Of a DNA stretch of 64,000 nt, positions 17,407 through 25,757 are shown piece after piece. The stretch is from the NCBI RefSeq assembly GCF_900156895.1, contig NZ_FTPD01000003.1:124001-188000 (forward strand), given 5' to 3'. The notes beneath the pieces were generated by a model. It was given only the letters and a program-made list of their open reading frames with translations, was not told the DNA's origin and did not search any database. The number at the start of each line of letters is the position of its first letter. Positions within the stretch are counted from its first letter, which is position 1. The DNA is from Mesorhizobium prunaredense (GTDB lineage Bacteria; Pseudomonadota; Alphaproteobacteria; Rhizobiales; Rhizobiaceae). Position numbers and translations under genes: made by a program.

Positions 17407-17733
17407 TCGGCTCCGGGTTCCGGCGAGGCTATGAATGCCAGCGATCTTCCGAGAACCATGGTGTCCGCTGGCGAATTACGCCTCGTCAAGACTCAGCGCC
17501 AGCGTGAAACGCGTCAGTATTCTTCAGCGCAGGGTGCAACGCGATCACCAGAGACCGATTGGGACGGGCCTCATCCGCGAAACCGCTCAGTGCGCCAGAC
17601 GGTTCTCCCGTCGACCTTTATCGGTTTGTGGATCATCAGGCGCTTGGGCAGGTGCTCGGGATGGACCTCGATCGAGGGCGTGACGGTGGCGCTTCCGGCT
17701 GCCGGTAATTGGGCGACGAGACTCCACTGCAAG
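17407..17733. other. Spacer, no gene supported
   Basis: Some 327 bases after the sulfatase remnant. The open frames present lack ribosome-binding sites and family features. The stretch ends at motif copy 4. Confidence 0.4.
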
Positions 17734-17751
17734 TTCCCTAAAGGACAATAT
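17734..17751 (+). promoter_or_regulatory. Island motif TTCCC-N3-AGGACAATAT, copy 4
   Basis: TTCCCTAAAGGACAATAT, 100 bases before the start of the small secreted protein at 17852. It has one difference (C to T) from copies 2 and 3. Confidence 0.55.
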
Positions 17752-17851
17752 CGCGGAGCCAAGTGCTCTCCTATGGTTGACCTGGGATAGGCCCGACCCG
17801 TGCCGATCCCGCACGAGCACGAAATCAAAGCAACCAAGAGAGGAAATGACC

Positions 17852-18127
17852 ATGAACATCAAGATGCTTTGCACGGGCGCGATGGCGCTTTCGATGATGA
17901 CCGGCGCCGCACTTGCCGAGCACGGCGGCGCCCTCGACGAGCCGACGAAAATGGCGCCCTTCTACACCGCTGCCGACATGAAGACCTTAAAATCGGAAGC
18001 CGACTTCAAGGCCGCTTGGGAGGGGTTGAAAGACGAGGATCGCGCCACGATAAAGCAGGAATGCGGCGGCATAGCCAGTGATGACCAGGGGCATGGCGCC
18101 TTCTGCACGATGGTTGGCCACCAGTAA
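17852..18127 (+). CDS. Small secreted protein, function unknown
   Basis: The 91-residue protein has a signal peptide (MNIKMLCTGAMALSMMTGAA, cleavage after LAE or ALA). The mature part of about 68 residues has two cysteines (in QECGG and AFCTMV) and a helical ADMKTLKSEADFKAAWEGLK stretch. The ribosome-binding site AGAGAGGA favours ATG 17852 over the ATG two codons earlier. It stands alone between motif copy 4 and a good terminator, so it is a single-gene unit under that motif. I do not recognise the family; two cysteines suggest a small disulfide-stabilised periplasmic protein. Confidence 0.75.
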   Translation: MNIKMLCTGAMALSMMTGAALAEHGGALDEPTKMAPFYTAADMKTLKSEADFKAAWEGLKDEDRATIKQECGGIASDDQGHGAFCTMVGHQ

Positions 18128-18150
18128 ACGCTGCCGGTTTGGTGAAGGAG

Positions 18151-18178
18151 ATGGCGGGCAGCGTTGCCTGCCATTTTT
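18151..18178 (+). terminator. Rho-independent terminator
   Basis: ATGGCGGGCA (18151-18160), loop GCGT, then TGCCTGCCAT (18165-18174) form a ten-pair stem with one G-U wobble, directly followed by a run of five T. It lies 24 bases after the stop of the small secreted protein. Confidence 0.85.
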
Positions 18179-18516
18179 CCGTGACCGGATTTTTTCCCTC
18201 TGCGCTCATGAGATTACTGGCGGGCGCGTTGATCCGGGTGACATTGCGGCTAACTAAACGACGCTTTCAGATCGGCCCCCGAAACTTCCGCTAAGCGCCC
18301 ATGGGCTGCCGTCGGACCAACTTTGCCGAACGGCAGCTGTGGTGAAGGTTTTTCGATGCGGGCCGCGGCGTGACGGTGCGGGCTGGATCGACATCGGCCC
18401 GCGTTGAAAAACCTCCCAAGGAGGAAGCCGCGGGGTGCTGGGTGGAGCCTATGGGGAAAGCGCGGGGCTGGCGGTGAGCGGCGGGCACGACAGCAGCAAT
18501 CGGGGTGGCCCAAAAG
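18179..18516. other. Spacer, probably IS91 3' debris
   Basis: No gene is supported. The stretch joins the terminator to the IS91 transposase remnant and is GC-rich; part of it may be the non-coding end of the same element, but no terminal structure can be identified by eye. Confidence 0.35.
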
Positions 18517-18921
18517 CTACCGATGATGTGATGAAGGTTGGGTCTTGAGGCCATCTGCCGTTGTGTCTCGGCGATTTTGCCGTGTTCGGCAAAGGCTGGC
18601 GCAAACCGACGTTATCCCGCTTGGCGTTTCATCCTGCGAGGGGGCTTTCTCACCGAGCAGTTTCCTGATTTTTGCGACATTGGCCTTGCGGCCTGCTGCG
18701 GCCAGCAGGCCGTAATGGCGGATGCGGTGGAACCCGTCGGGCAGCACGTGGATCAGGAAGCGGCGGATGAACTCGTCGGTGGCCAGCCGCATGACCTTGT
18801 GACGGTCATCATTCCTGATCCGGTAATCCTTCCAGCGGAAGGTGACAGTCTCGGCATTGGCGCTGATCAGGCGGCTGTTCGAGATCGCCACGCGATGGGT
18901 GTAGCGGCTGAGATAGGCCAT
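18517..18921 (-). pseudogene. IS91-family transposase, C-terminal remnant
   Basis: The minus strand reads MAYLSRYTHRVAISNSRLIS, then VTFRWKDYR, HKVMRLATDEFIRRFLIHVL and PDGFHRIRHYGLLA. This is the highly conserved C-terminal segment of IS91-type Y2/HUH rolling-circle transposases. The catalytic HUH and Tyr region upstream is absent; sequence before 18921 is out of frame and soon unrelated. Such elements move adjacent DNA, so the scrap may mark how neighbouring cargo was assembled. The last 40 or so residues diverge from the family. Confidence 0.8.
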
Positions 18922-19051
18922 GCCGTTCGTGGCCCTTCTTGTGGATGCCGCGGATCAGATGTCCCCTTGCCTTAGGAGCGGGACTTTCCGCGTGCAAAGC
19001 TCGAAGTGGACTCCGACAATTCTCTTCGACCTCGTCCCGCTACACTTTTTC

Positions 19052-19648
19052 TCACTGGACGACGGCAACGCTGCGCAAGAACTGCTCGCCTCCCAGCAGG
19101 ATGAAAGACACGACGGTCATCATAAGGCCGCGTTGAAAGCGCGCCTGCTTGATGGTCCTGACGCGAGAGGTCTTCAGCAATTCGGCGGCAAGGACCGAGG
19201 TCCAATCTGACTTTAGGGCCTGGTGGACCAGGTCACGTACATTGGCGAAGGAGTCCGGACCGACATAATACACCGGTGGGACCTTGGAACCATGAGACGT
19301 CTTGCCATTGAATTCCCTCTCCGCGCGTGTCCGACTCGGATAGAGCACTTGGCCGAACTGAAGGATTGGCATGATGACGATTCCCCAAACGACCGCATAG
19401 AACAGCGGCCCGATCGGCGCATGCGTCGGCAAAAGATCGCCGAAGCGCAGCACAAGGTTTAGGGCGAGGATGTAACCCACGCCAACGATTTGCGCCTTGT
19501 TGTCGTAGGAGCGCGTCACAGTTTGTGCTTCCTGAAGCGCGGCGAGCAACATCTTGTCAGCGTAGTCGCGTGTGGTCTCACCGGGTCCGGCGTACATCGT
19601 GGCATCCGGCGAAACAAAGCGATCAAAGAGGGATGGCGTCTCAGACAT
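19052..19648 (-). CDS. Three-helix membrane protein, weak resemblance to Pycsar-type TM effectors (DUF5706-like)
   Basis: The 198-residue protein has a soluble N-terminus, then YDNKAQIVGVGYILALNLVL (helix 1, about 40-62), GPLFYAVVWGIVIMPILQFG (helix 2, about 74-97), a soluble region with YYVGPDSFANVRDLVHQALK, and a C-terminal helix MMTVVSFILLGGEQFL (about 176-194) preceded by basic RTIKQARFQR. The DxKA motif before helix 1 and the basic pre-helix segment recall the PycTM/DUF5706 layout, but no nucleotide cyclase lies nearby. The start is ATG 19648, 13 bases after the RND pump stop, so it is the last gene of the efflux operon. It may be a pump accessory instead. Confidence 0.6.
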   Translation of the reverse strand: MSETPSLFDRFVSPDATMYAGPGETTRDYADKMLLAALQEAQTVTRSYDNKAQIVGVGYILALNLVLRFGDLLPTHAPIGPLFYAVVWGIVIMPILQFGQVLYPSRTRAEREFNGKTSHGSKVPPVYYVGPDSFANVRDLVHQALKSDWTSVLAAELLKTSRVRTIKQARFQRGLMMTVVSFILLGGEQFLRSVAVVQ

Positions 19649-19661
19649 GGCTGTATCCCCG

Positions 19662-22600
19662 TCAGTGCTGCGGCGCCAAGGCGGGGGCCGGCAGCATCTC
19701 AGGTTCAGGCGCTGCGTTCGTTTCATCCTTCTCCCGAATGCCGTTGACGGCGACGTAGAGGGCCGGGAGGAAGACGAGCGTCAGCACCGTTGCGACGGCA
19801 AGCCCGCCGACAATGGCGTAGGCCATCGGTCCCCAGAACACGTCGTGCATGATGGGGATCATGCCAAGGATAGCCGCAGCCGCGGTCAGCATGATCGGCC
19901 GGAACCTGTGCGTGGTCGCATCGATCACCGCCTTCCAGGGATCGATGCCGCGGCCCCGCTCATGCTCGATTTGATCGACGAGGATCACGGAGTTGCGGAT
20001 GATCATCCCTGCAAGTGCGATGATCCCGAGGATGGCGATGAAGCCCATCGGCGTGCTTGTGGTCAGCAGCGCGATGGCGACCCCGATGAGGCCCAGCGGC
20101 GCCACGCTGATCACCATCGCCATCCGGCGGAAGCTGCCTAACTGCACGATGAGTACGGTAAGCATTAGCGTGATCATCAGCGGAAACTGGGCCAGCAGGG
20201 CGGCGTTGCTCTGGCCGCTCTTCTCGACCGTGCCGCCGGTTTCCAGCAAGGTGCCCGCCGGCAGCGACTTGGTGTACTCTTCGATCGCGCCCGCGAGTCG
20301 CTCGTGAACGGAGGCGGGCTGCTGCCCCGGCAGCGGTTCCGCCTGAACTGTGATGGTGGGCAGGCGGTCGCGACGCCAGACATAGCCCTCGTCGAGATCG
20401 TACTGGAACTCGGCAAGCTCGCGCAGGGGCACCGAGGCACCCGTCGCGGTGGGGATCTGAAGGTTGCGCAAGGCCTCAACGCTTGAGCGCTCGCTGTTCT
20501 CGGCCCGGGCAACGACATCGACCAGATAGATCGAGTCGCGAAGCTGAGTGACCGTCGAGCCAGTGAGCACGCGGTCGAGCGCCTGAGCGAGTTGTTCGGA
20601 GCTTAGGCCGGCCTGTCGCACGCGATCCTGATCGACGACTATGCGCAGCTCCTTGCTCTTCTCGGCCCAGTCGTAGTTGACATTGCGCACGAGTCCGGAT
20701 GACCGCAGCACCTTTGCGAGTTCCTCCGCGTGCTCCCTCGCCTCGTTGACTGTCGGCGCGCTCACCTGGTATTGCACCGGCCAGCCGACGGGCGGGCCGA
20801 GCTCCAGGCGCGAGATGCGGGCCTTCACGTCCGGGAAGCTATCTGCAAATAGCGTCTCGAGCCTCGCCAGAACGCGGTCCCGCGCCTCGAGGTCCTTCGC
20901 GACGACCACGGTCTCCGCCATGAAGTCGTTGTCGAGCTGAACGTCGAGCGGCAGGTAGAAGCGGATGGCGCCGCCGCCCACATAGGAGGAGAAGCCGGCG
21001 ATGTCGGGGTCGTTCGCGAGCGCCTCTTCGAGCCGCTTAGTCTCAGTCTCGGTCGCCGCGATCGAGGCATTCTTCGGCAGCGTCATCGATACGACAAGCT
21101 CGGGCCGGTTCGACGCCGGGAAGAACTGCTGCTGCACGAAACCCATGCCGTAGAGGGCGGCACCGAAGGCGGCAAGCGAGGCGGCGATGGTAAGCCAGCG
21201 GTGCCGCATACTGAAGCCGAGCAAGCCAATGAAAGCGCGCATGAAGCGGCGAGGCCCATGAGCGCCGTGCGCTTTCATTTGGGAGGGCAGCAAGGAAAGC
21301 CCGATCACCGGCGTAAAGAGAACCGCTACGAACCACGAAGCAACGAGCGCCGCTGCGACGACTGCGAACAGCGAAAAAGTATACTGCCCGGTATTGTTGT
21401 CAGCGAAGCCGATCGGCAGGAAGCCCAGGATCGTGACCAGCGTTCCTGTCAGCATGGGAAAAGCCGTGGACGTGTAGGCGAACGTGGCTGCCTTCAGCTT
21501 TTCCATGCCCTCCTCGATCTTGGAGATCATCATTTCGATAGTTATCATCGCGTCATCGACGAGAAGACCGAGCGCGATGATGAGCGCGCCGAGCGAAATA
21601 CGCTGAAGGCTGATGCCCATCGCCTCCATAAAGATGAACACGATGGCGAGAACCAAGGGGATCGAGAGGGCAACCACGAGCCCGGCCCTGAAGCCCAGGC
21701 TGAGAAAGCTGACAGCGAGCACGATGACGATCGCCTCGAACAGCGCCTTGGTGAATTCACCGATGGCTTCGCGCACAACCTCGGGTTGGTCCGAAACCAG
21801 GTTGAGCTTAATGCCGACGGGGAAGCCCTGCATCAGGCGCTCGGCCGCCTCGTGCAGACCTTCGCCAAAATCCAGGTTGTTGCCGCCTTCGCGCATGTTC
21901 ACGCCGATGCCGATGGCCGGCTTGCCGTTGACGCGGAACATCTTCGTGGGCGGGTCGCTGTAGCCGCGCTGAATCTTGGCGATGTCAGTCAGTTTGTAGA
22001 AGCGCCCATCGATCCAGAGATTGAGGCCGGCAACGTTCTCGGGCTTTAGAAGGGAGCCGGTAACGTCAACAAGCATGTTCTCGTGCGGCGTGTTGATGAC
22101 GCCGGAGGGCACAACCGCGTTCTGCCGCGCGATCGCCGTCAGCACTTCGTCGAGGCTGAGCTTAAGATTGGCGAGCTTCTGGGGTGAGAAGCTGAGATAG
22201 ACCTTCTCGTCCTGGTCGCCAAAAATCTCGACCTTGCCGACATCGGACGAACGCAGGAACTCGGTCCGCGCCGTCTCGGCGAAGTCGCGCGCCTGGCGCG
22301 GCGTGAAGCCGTCGTAGGTGATCCCGTAGATGATGCCGAAAACGTCGCCAAACTCGTCGTTGAAGAAGGGGCCGACCACGCCAGGGGGAAGCGTCGCCTG
22401 GACGTCACTGACTTTCTTGCGGACCTGGTACCAGATGTCGTCGAGCTCGCGCTTGGGCGTCGACTCCTTGAGGTAAACGAAAATAGTCGCCTGGCCGGGT
22501 TTGGTGTAGCTCTTGATATAATCGAGCTTGGGAGTCTCCTCGAGCTTCTTCTCGAGCCTGTCGGTCACCTGTGTGAGCATATCGGCCGCGGTGGCCCCGG

Positions 22601-22763
22601 GCCAAACCGCCTGGACCACCATGGTTTGCACGGTGAAATCCGGATCCTCCTGCCGGCCGAGCCTCTCGTAAGCGCTGATGCCCCCGATGACGCAGACGAG
22701 CATGAGGAATACGACGATGGCCCGGTTGTGGACGGCCCATTCCGAAAGATTGAAGCGCGTCAT
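19662..22763 (-). CDS. RND efflux transporter permease (HAE1/AcrB-like)
   Basis: The 1033-residue protein matches RND length and layout: helix 1 (NRAIVVFLMLVCVIGGISAY), a large periplasmic loop with porter motifs (QTMVVQAVWPGATAADM), then the helix-4 proton-relay segment GALIIALGLLVDDAMITIE near residue 400, and the second half-repeat with PLGLIGVAIALLTTSTPMGF and MIIRNSVILVDQIEHERG. It exports hydrophobic compounds across both membranes together with an adaptor and an outer-membrane channel. The start is ATG 22763, overlapping the adaptor stop by one base (TGATG). No outer-membrane channel gene is adjacent, so a shared TolC is assumed. Confidence 0.95.
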   Translation of the reverse strand: MTRFNLSEWAVHNRAIVVFLMLVCVIGGISAYERLGRQEDPDFTVQTMVVQAVWPGATAADMLTQVTDRLEKKLEETPKLDYIKSYTKPGQATIFVYLKESTPKRELDDIWYQVRKKVSDVQATLPPGVVGPFFNDEFGDVFGIIYGITYDGFTPRQARDFAETARTEFLRSSDVGKVEIFGDQDEKVYLSFSPQKLANLKLSLDEVLTAIARQNAVVPSGVINTPHENMLVDVTGSLLKPENVAGLNLWIDGRFYKLTDIAKIQRGYSDPPTKMFRVNGKPAIGIGVNMREGGNNLDFGEGLHEAAERLMQGFPVGIKLNLVSDQPEVVREAIGEFTKALFEAIVIVLAVSFLSLGFRAGLVVALSIPLVLAIVFIFMEAMGISLQRISLGALIIALGLLVDDAMITIEMMISKIEEGMEKLKAATFAYTSTAFPMLTGTLVTILGFLPIGFADNNTGQYTFSLFAVVAAALVASWFVAVLFTPVIGLSLLPSQMKAHGAHGPRRFMRAFIGLLGFSMRHRWLTIAASLAAFGAALYGMGFVQQQFFPASNRPELVVSMTLPKNASIAATETETKRLEEALANDPDIAGFSSYVGGGAIRFYLPLDVQLDNDFMAETVVVAKDLEARDRVLARLETLFADSFPDVKARISRLELGPPVGWPVQYQVSAPTVNEAREHAEELAKVLRSSGLVRNVNYDWAEKSKELRIVVDQDRVRQAGLSSEQLAQALDRVLTGSTVTQLRDSIYLVDVVARAENSERSSVEALRNLQIPTATGASVPLRELAEFQYDLDEGYVWRRDRLPTITVQAEPLPGQQPASVHERLAGAIEEYTKSLPAGTLLETGGTVEKSGQSNAALLAQFPLMITLMLTVLIVQLGSFRRMAMVISVAPLGLIGVAIALLTTSTPMGFIAILGIIALAGMIIRNSVILVDQIEHERGRGIDPWKAVIDATTHRFRPIMLTAAAAILGMIPIMHDVFWGPMAYAIVGGLAVATVLTLVFLPALYVAVNGIREKDETNAAPEPEMLPAPALAPQH

Positions 22764-23845
22764 CACTCGACCTCCGTCTCAGCGTTCACCAACTCACCGT
22801 CTGCCAGCGAATTGACGCCGGCGGTCACGACCTTCTCTCCTGCCGTCAGCCCGTGGCTGACGACGACGGAGTCTGTATCGAATTGAAGCAGCTGGACGTT
22901 CCGGCGCTGCACCTTGCCGTCGCCGCCAATCACCCAGACCTGCGGCTCGTCTCCGGACTGCAGCAGCGCGGTCGGGGGTAGCGTGGTGACCTCCTGGCCT
23001 CCTTCGCTTTCGACGCGACCTACGACGACTGCGCCCAGCCGCATCTCTGGCGGCGGCGAAGCCAGCGCCACCTTCACCTGATAGGTGCCGGTCGTGCTGT
23101 CGGCCTCGGGGGAAATCTCGCGGATCGCGCCGGTGACAGCGATGTCCGGCCGGCCCTGGATCGAAACGTTCACCGCCATGCCGAGCTTTGCCCCGGCGAT
23201 GTCTTCGCCGGCGACAGCGAAGACCGCCTCGCGCGCGTCATTGCGGGACATCTGGACGACCATCTGGCCCGCGGCCACGACCTGACCTGGGTCCGCGCCA
23301 GTCGCCGTCACGATGCCGTCGTCGGGCGCAAGCAGCTGCGTGTACCCGAGTTGGTTTTCAACGATACGGAGATTGGCTCCGGCCGCCTGGACGGCAGCTT
23401 GTGCGCTCTGCAACGACCTCAGCACCTCATCGTACTGAGAACGTGTGGTAAAGCCCTTGCCGAGCAGAATACGGAAGCGTTCCTCCTGGGCCACGACCTG
23501 GACGAGCGTGGCCTTGGCCGCCGAGAGATCGGCCTCTGCGGCGGTCACCTTGTTGCGGTAGTCGACGGCGCTGAGCTCCGCGAGCTTCTGGCCCTTCTTG
23601 ACGGTTGCGCCCACGTCGACATCGCGCGAGATTACTCGGCCGCCGACTTCGAAGCCGACCTCGCTGACATAACGCGACTGGACGCGACCGGCGCCCTCCG
23701 CCACCGTGGCTAGCTTGTGAGGCGTCACCACCATGATACGCGCCTGCCGCGGCGCTGCTGCTGCTGTCTTCTCCTCTTCGGAACAACCGGCAAGACAAAG
23801 CCCGGCGAGACAGACACAAAAGAATTTGCCGTACGATAGGCGCAT
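22763..23845 (-). CDS. RND efflux periplasmic adaptor, lipoprotein (membrane fusion protein)
   Basis: The 360-residue protein begins with a lipoprotein signal: lipobox LAGC with Cys21. The biotinyl-lipoyl-like halves are seen at GFEVGGRVISRDVDVGATVK (about 65-85) and QLLAPDDGIVTATGADPGQV, with an alpha-hairpin between (KVTAAEADLSAAKATLVQVV). The beta-barrel and membrane-proximal domains follow, ending GLTAGEKVVTAGVNSLADGE. It bridges the pump and outer-membrane channel. It is the first gene of the efflux operon; operator-like site O1 (23945-23972) lies 100 bases upstream. Confidence 0.94.
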   Translation of the reverse strand: MRLSYGKFFCVCLAGLCLAGCSEEEKTAAAAPRQARIMVVTPHKLATVAEGAGRVQSRYVSEVGFEVGGRVISRDVDVGATVKKGQKLAELSAVDYRNKVTAAEADLSAAKATLVQVVAQEERFRILLGKGFTTRSQYDEVLRSLQSAQAAVQAAGANLRIVENQLGYTQLLAPDDGIVTATGADPGQVVAAGQMVVQMSRNDAREAVFAVAGEDIAGAKLGMAVNVSIQGRPDIAVTGAIREISPEADSTTGTYQVKVALASPPPEMRLGAVVVGRVESEGGQEVTTLPPTALLQSGDEPQVWVIGGDGKVQRRNVQLLQFDTDSVVVSHGLTAGEKVVTAGVNSLADGELVNAETEVE

Positions 23846-23944
23846 GAAAGCCTCCGCTCGAAAGGATCGAGGTTGCAGGGAACTGATGATTGAAGAGGAA
23901 CTCCGGCCTAGCGGCCGAGGCTCAATCTCATTTTGAACTTGTAC

Positions 23945-23972
23945 GTCAAACCGACTACATAGTCAATATGAG
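23945..23972. promoter_or_regulatory. TetR-type operator candidate O1 (efflux operon)
   Basis: The site starts GTCAAACCGAC and contains GACTA-CA-TAGTC followed by AATATGAG. It is one of five sites sharing this 28-bp architecture; the others are at 27256, 40689, 42693 and 45048. It lies between the adaptor start (23845) and the end of the 3-hydroxybutyrate dehydrogenase gene, so it can only serve the efflux operon promoter. TetR-family repressors bind short dyads like this. Confidence 0.7.
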
Positions 23973-24072
23973 AATTGTGCAATTATGCAATGCAAAAAAG
24001 TACTGCAATTGACGCGGTTGATCGCGGATGAAGAGGAGATCGCGCGCGATAAGACGCGCGTCTCCGAACCCG

Positions 24073-24900
24073 CTACTGCATGAACCATCCATGGCTGACC
24101 ACCATCGACTGGCCGGTCAGCGCGTTCGATGGGAAGGCTGCCAGGAACAGCGCTGCTTCCGCAACGTCCTGGACGGTCGTGAACTCGCCGTCGACCGTCT
24201 CCTTCAACATCACGGCCTTGATCACGTCCGCCTCGGAGATCCCAAGCTCGCGCGCCTGCTCTGGAATCTGTTTGTCGACCAGCGGCGTGCGCACAAAGCC
24301 GGGGCAGATCACGTTGGCGCGAACTCCGTGGGCGGCACCTTCCTTGGCCACGACCTTCGCCAGGCCGATCAGGCCGTGCTTGGCGGTGACGTAGGGCGCC
24401 TTGAGCGGTGAAGCCTCCTTGGAGTGCACGGATCCCATGTAGATGATGCTGCCGCTGTTCTGACGGTACATCTGCCGCAAGGCGGCGCGGGTCGTCAGGA
24501 AGGCGCCGTCCAGGTGGATGGAAAGCATCTTTTTCCATTTGTCAAAATCGAAGTCGACAAGCGGCGCTACGATCTGGATGCCGGCGTTGCTGACCAGGAT
24601 ATCGAGACGCCCGAAGGTTTCGATCGCCTGCGCCATTCCACTTTCCACCTGCTCTTCGTTGCTGACATCCATGCCGACGCCGAGCGCACATTCGCCTCTC
24701 GGATCGATCTCGGATGCCGCCTTTCGGGCCGCGTGCTGATCAAGATCCGCGATGACCACCTTTGCTCCCTCGCGGGCGAAGCTGAGCGCAATCTCCTTGC
24801 CGATGCCGCTCGCGGCTCCGGTGATCACTGCCACCTTGTTGAGGAGCCGGCCTGCGGCTCCGTCGGCGTGCTTCGATAAGATCTCATTCTGCAAGTTCAT
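24073..24900 (-). CDS. 3-hydroxybutyrate dehydrogenase-type short-chain dehydrogenase
   Basis: The 275-residue SDR has the cofactor motif TGAASGIG (27-34), Asp-containing strand end VVIADLD (favouring NAD), NAG at 104-106, and catalytic Ser156, Tyr169, Lys173 (YVTAK). Further residues typical of D-3-hydroxybutyrate dehydrogenases are seen: [18 protein letters not shown] and a final [14 protein letters not shown]. It interconverts 3-hydroxybutyrate and acetoacetate in the cytoplasm. Its start lies inside the end of the acetoacetate decarboxylase gene (17-base overlap, ribosome-binding site GGAAGG), so the two are translationally linked. Confidence 0.9.
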   Translation of the reverse strand: MNLQNEILSKHADGAAGRLLNKVAVITGAASGIGKEIALSFAREGAKVVIADLDQHAARKAASEIDPRGECALGVGMDVSNEEQVESGMAQAIETFGRLDILVSNAGIQIVAPLVDFDFDKWKKMLSIHLDGAFLTTRAALRQMYRQNSGSIIYMGSVHSKEASPLKAPYVTAKHGLIGLAKVVAKEGAAHGVRANVICPGFVRTPLVDKQIPEQARELGISEADVIKAVMLKETVDGEFTTVQDVAEAALFLAAFPSNALTGQSMVVSHGWFMQ

Positions 24901-25669
24901 GGATTCTTCCTTTCCGATAGCGAGGCTCGGCTTCCGCGAGGTAGTCGTGGACGACCTTCCCGAGCGCGAGCGTGAGATCGGCGACGATGTGAACCGCCGA
25001 AACGACTTCCAGCACCGGCAGCTCGGCGACTGGGGCCAGCGCGTGTGACCAGAGGTTCAGGGCTGCCGGGCCGGTCCAGGCGCCCTGCAGATTGATTTCC
25101 TCCAATTGGTATTCCACGAGTTCGCAGATGCGCGGCGTGCCGTCGACATGCGGGATGATTTTGAGGAGGAAGTTCGGTTCGGCAAGCGACGCCTTCACGC
25201 TCGCGAGGTCCGCGGCTCGGTGCTTGTAGCCCATGGTGCCCGTCGCGACGCGGACCGGTCCATAATCGAGCGTGCCCACCAAAGTGTCGGTCTCGGTCCG
25301 AAAAGTCGGACTCGCAAGCTTCTTCGGAAAGCCCCAAAGCTCGCGTCCGCCGGCAATCGGCGGGTGGTCGTTGAGAAACATGCAGTGGGTGTAGCTGCCC
25401 TTGCGGCCACGGAAGGAGACAGGAATAACCTGTCCGCTTTCCGTGTAATCACCGAAGCCGGTCGAGTCCGGCATGCGAATGAACTCGAATTTGACGAGAG
25501 GTTCGGACACCAGAAGCGGCTCCGGCACGAGGTCGCGCAGCTTTTGCGGATCGGTCCGATAGGTGATGATCAGATATTCGCGGTTTCGGAAGCGATATGG
25601 GCCGGCCGGATAGGCCGGGCTGGTCAGGGGCATGGCGAAAGCGCTCGCCCGGACTGAGTCTTGGTGCAT
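24884..25669 (-). CDS. Acetoacetate decarboxylase
   Basis: The 261-residue protein has the family hallmark [11 protein letters not shown] with adjacent lysines Lys116 and Lys117; by homology the first forms the Schiff base and the second lowers its pKa. Other family segments are [38 protein letters not shown] and [12 protein letters not shown]. The reaction converts acetoacetate to acetone and CO2, though some family members act on other keto acids. The ribosome-binding site is AAGGA. Together with the downstream dehydrogenase and upstream patatin it forms a lipid/ketone-body operon found in several rhizobia. Confidence 0.93.
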   Translation of the reverse strand: MHQDSVRASAFAMPLTSPAYPAGPYRFRNREYLIITYRTDPQKLRDLVPEPLLVSEPLVKFEFIRMPDSTGFGDYTESGQVIPVSFRGRKGSYTHCMFLNDHPPIAGGRELWGFPKKLASPTFRTETDTLVGTLDYGPVRVATGTMGYKHRAADLASVKASLAEPNFLLKIIPHVDGTPRICELVEYQLEEINLQGAWTGPAALNLWSHALAPVAELPVLEVVSAVHIVADLTLALGKVVHDYLAEAEPRYRKGRIHELAE

Positions 25670-25757
25670 GGATGAAGTTCCTTTGGATTGAGCGGCTCAA
25701 TTGCGTTCAGGCGGCCGCGAGGGGGGCGTCAGTCGTGCCTTTTGCGGTGGCTGACCT

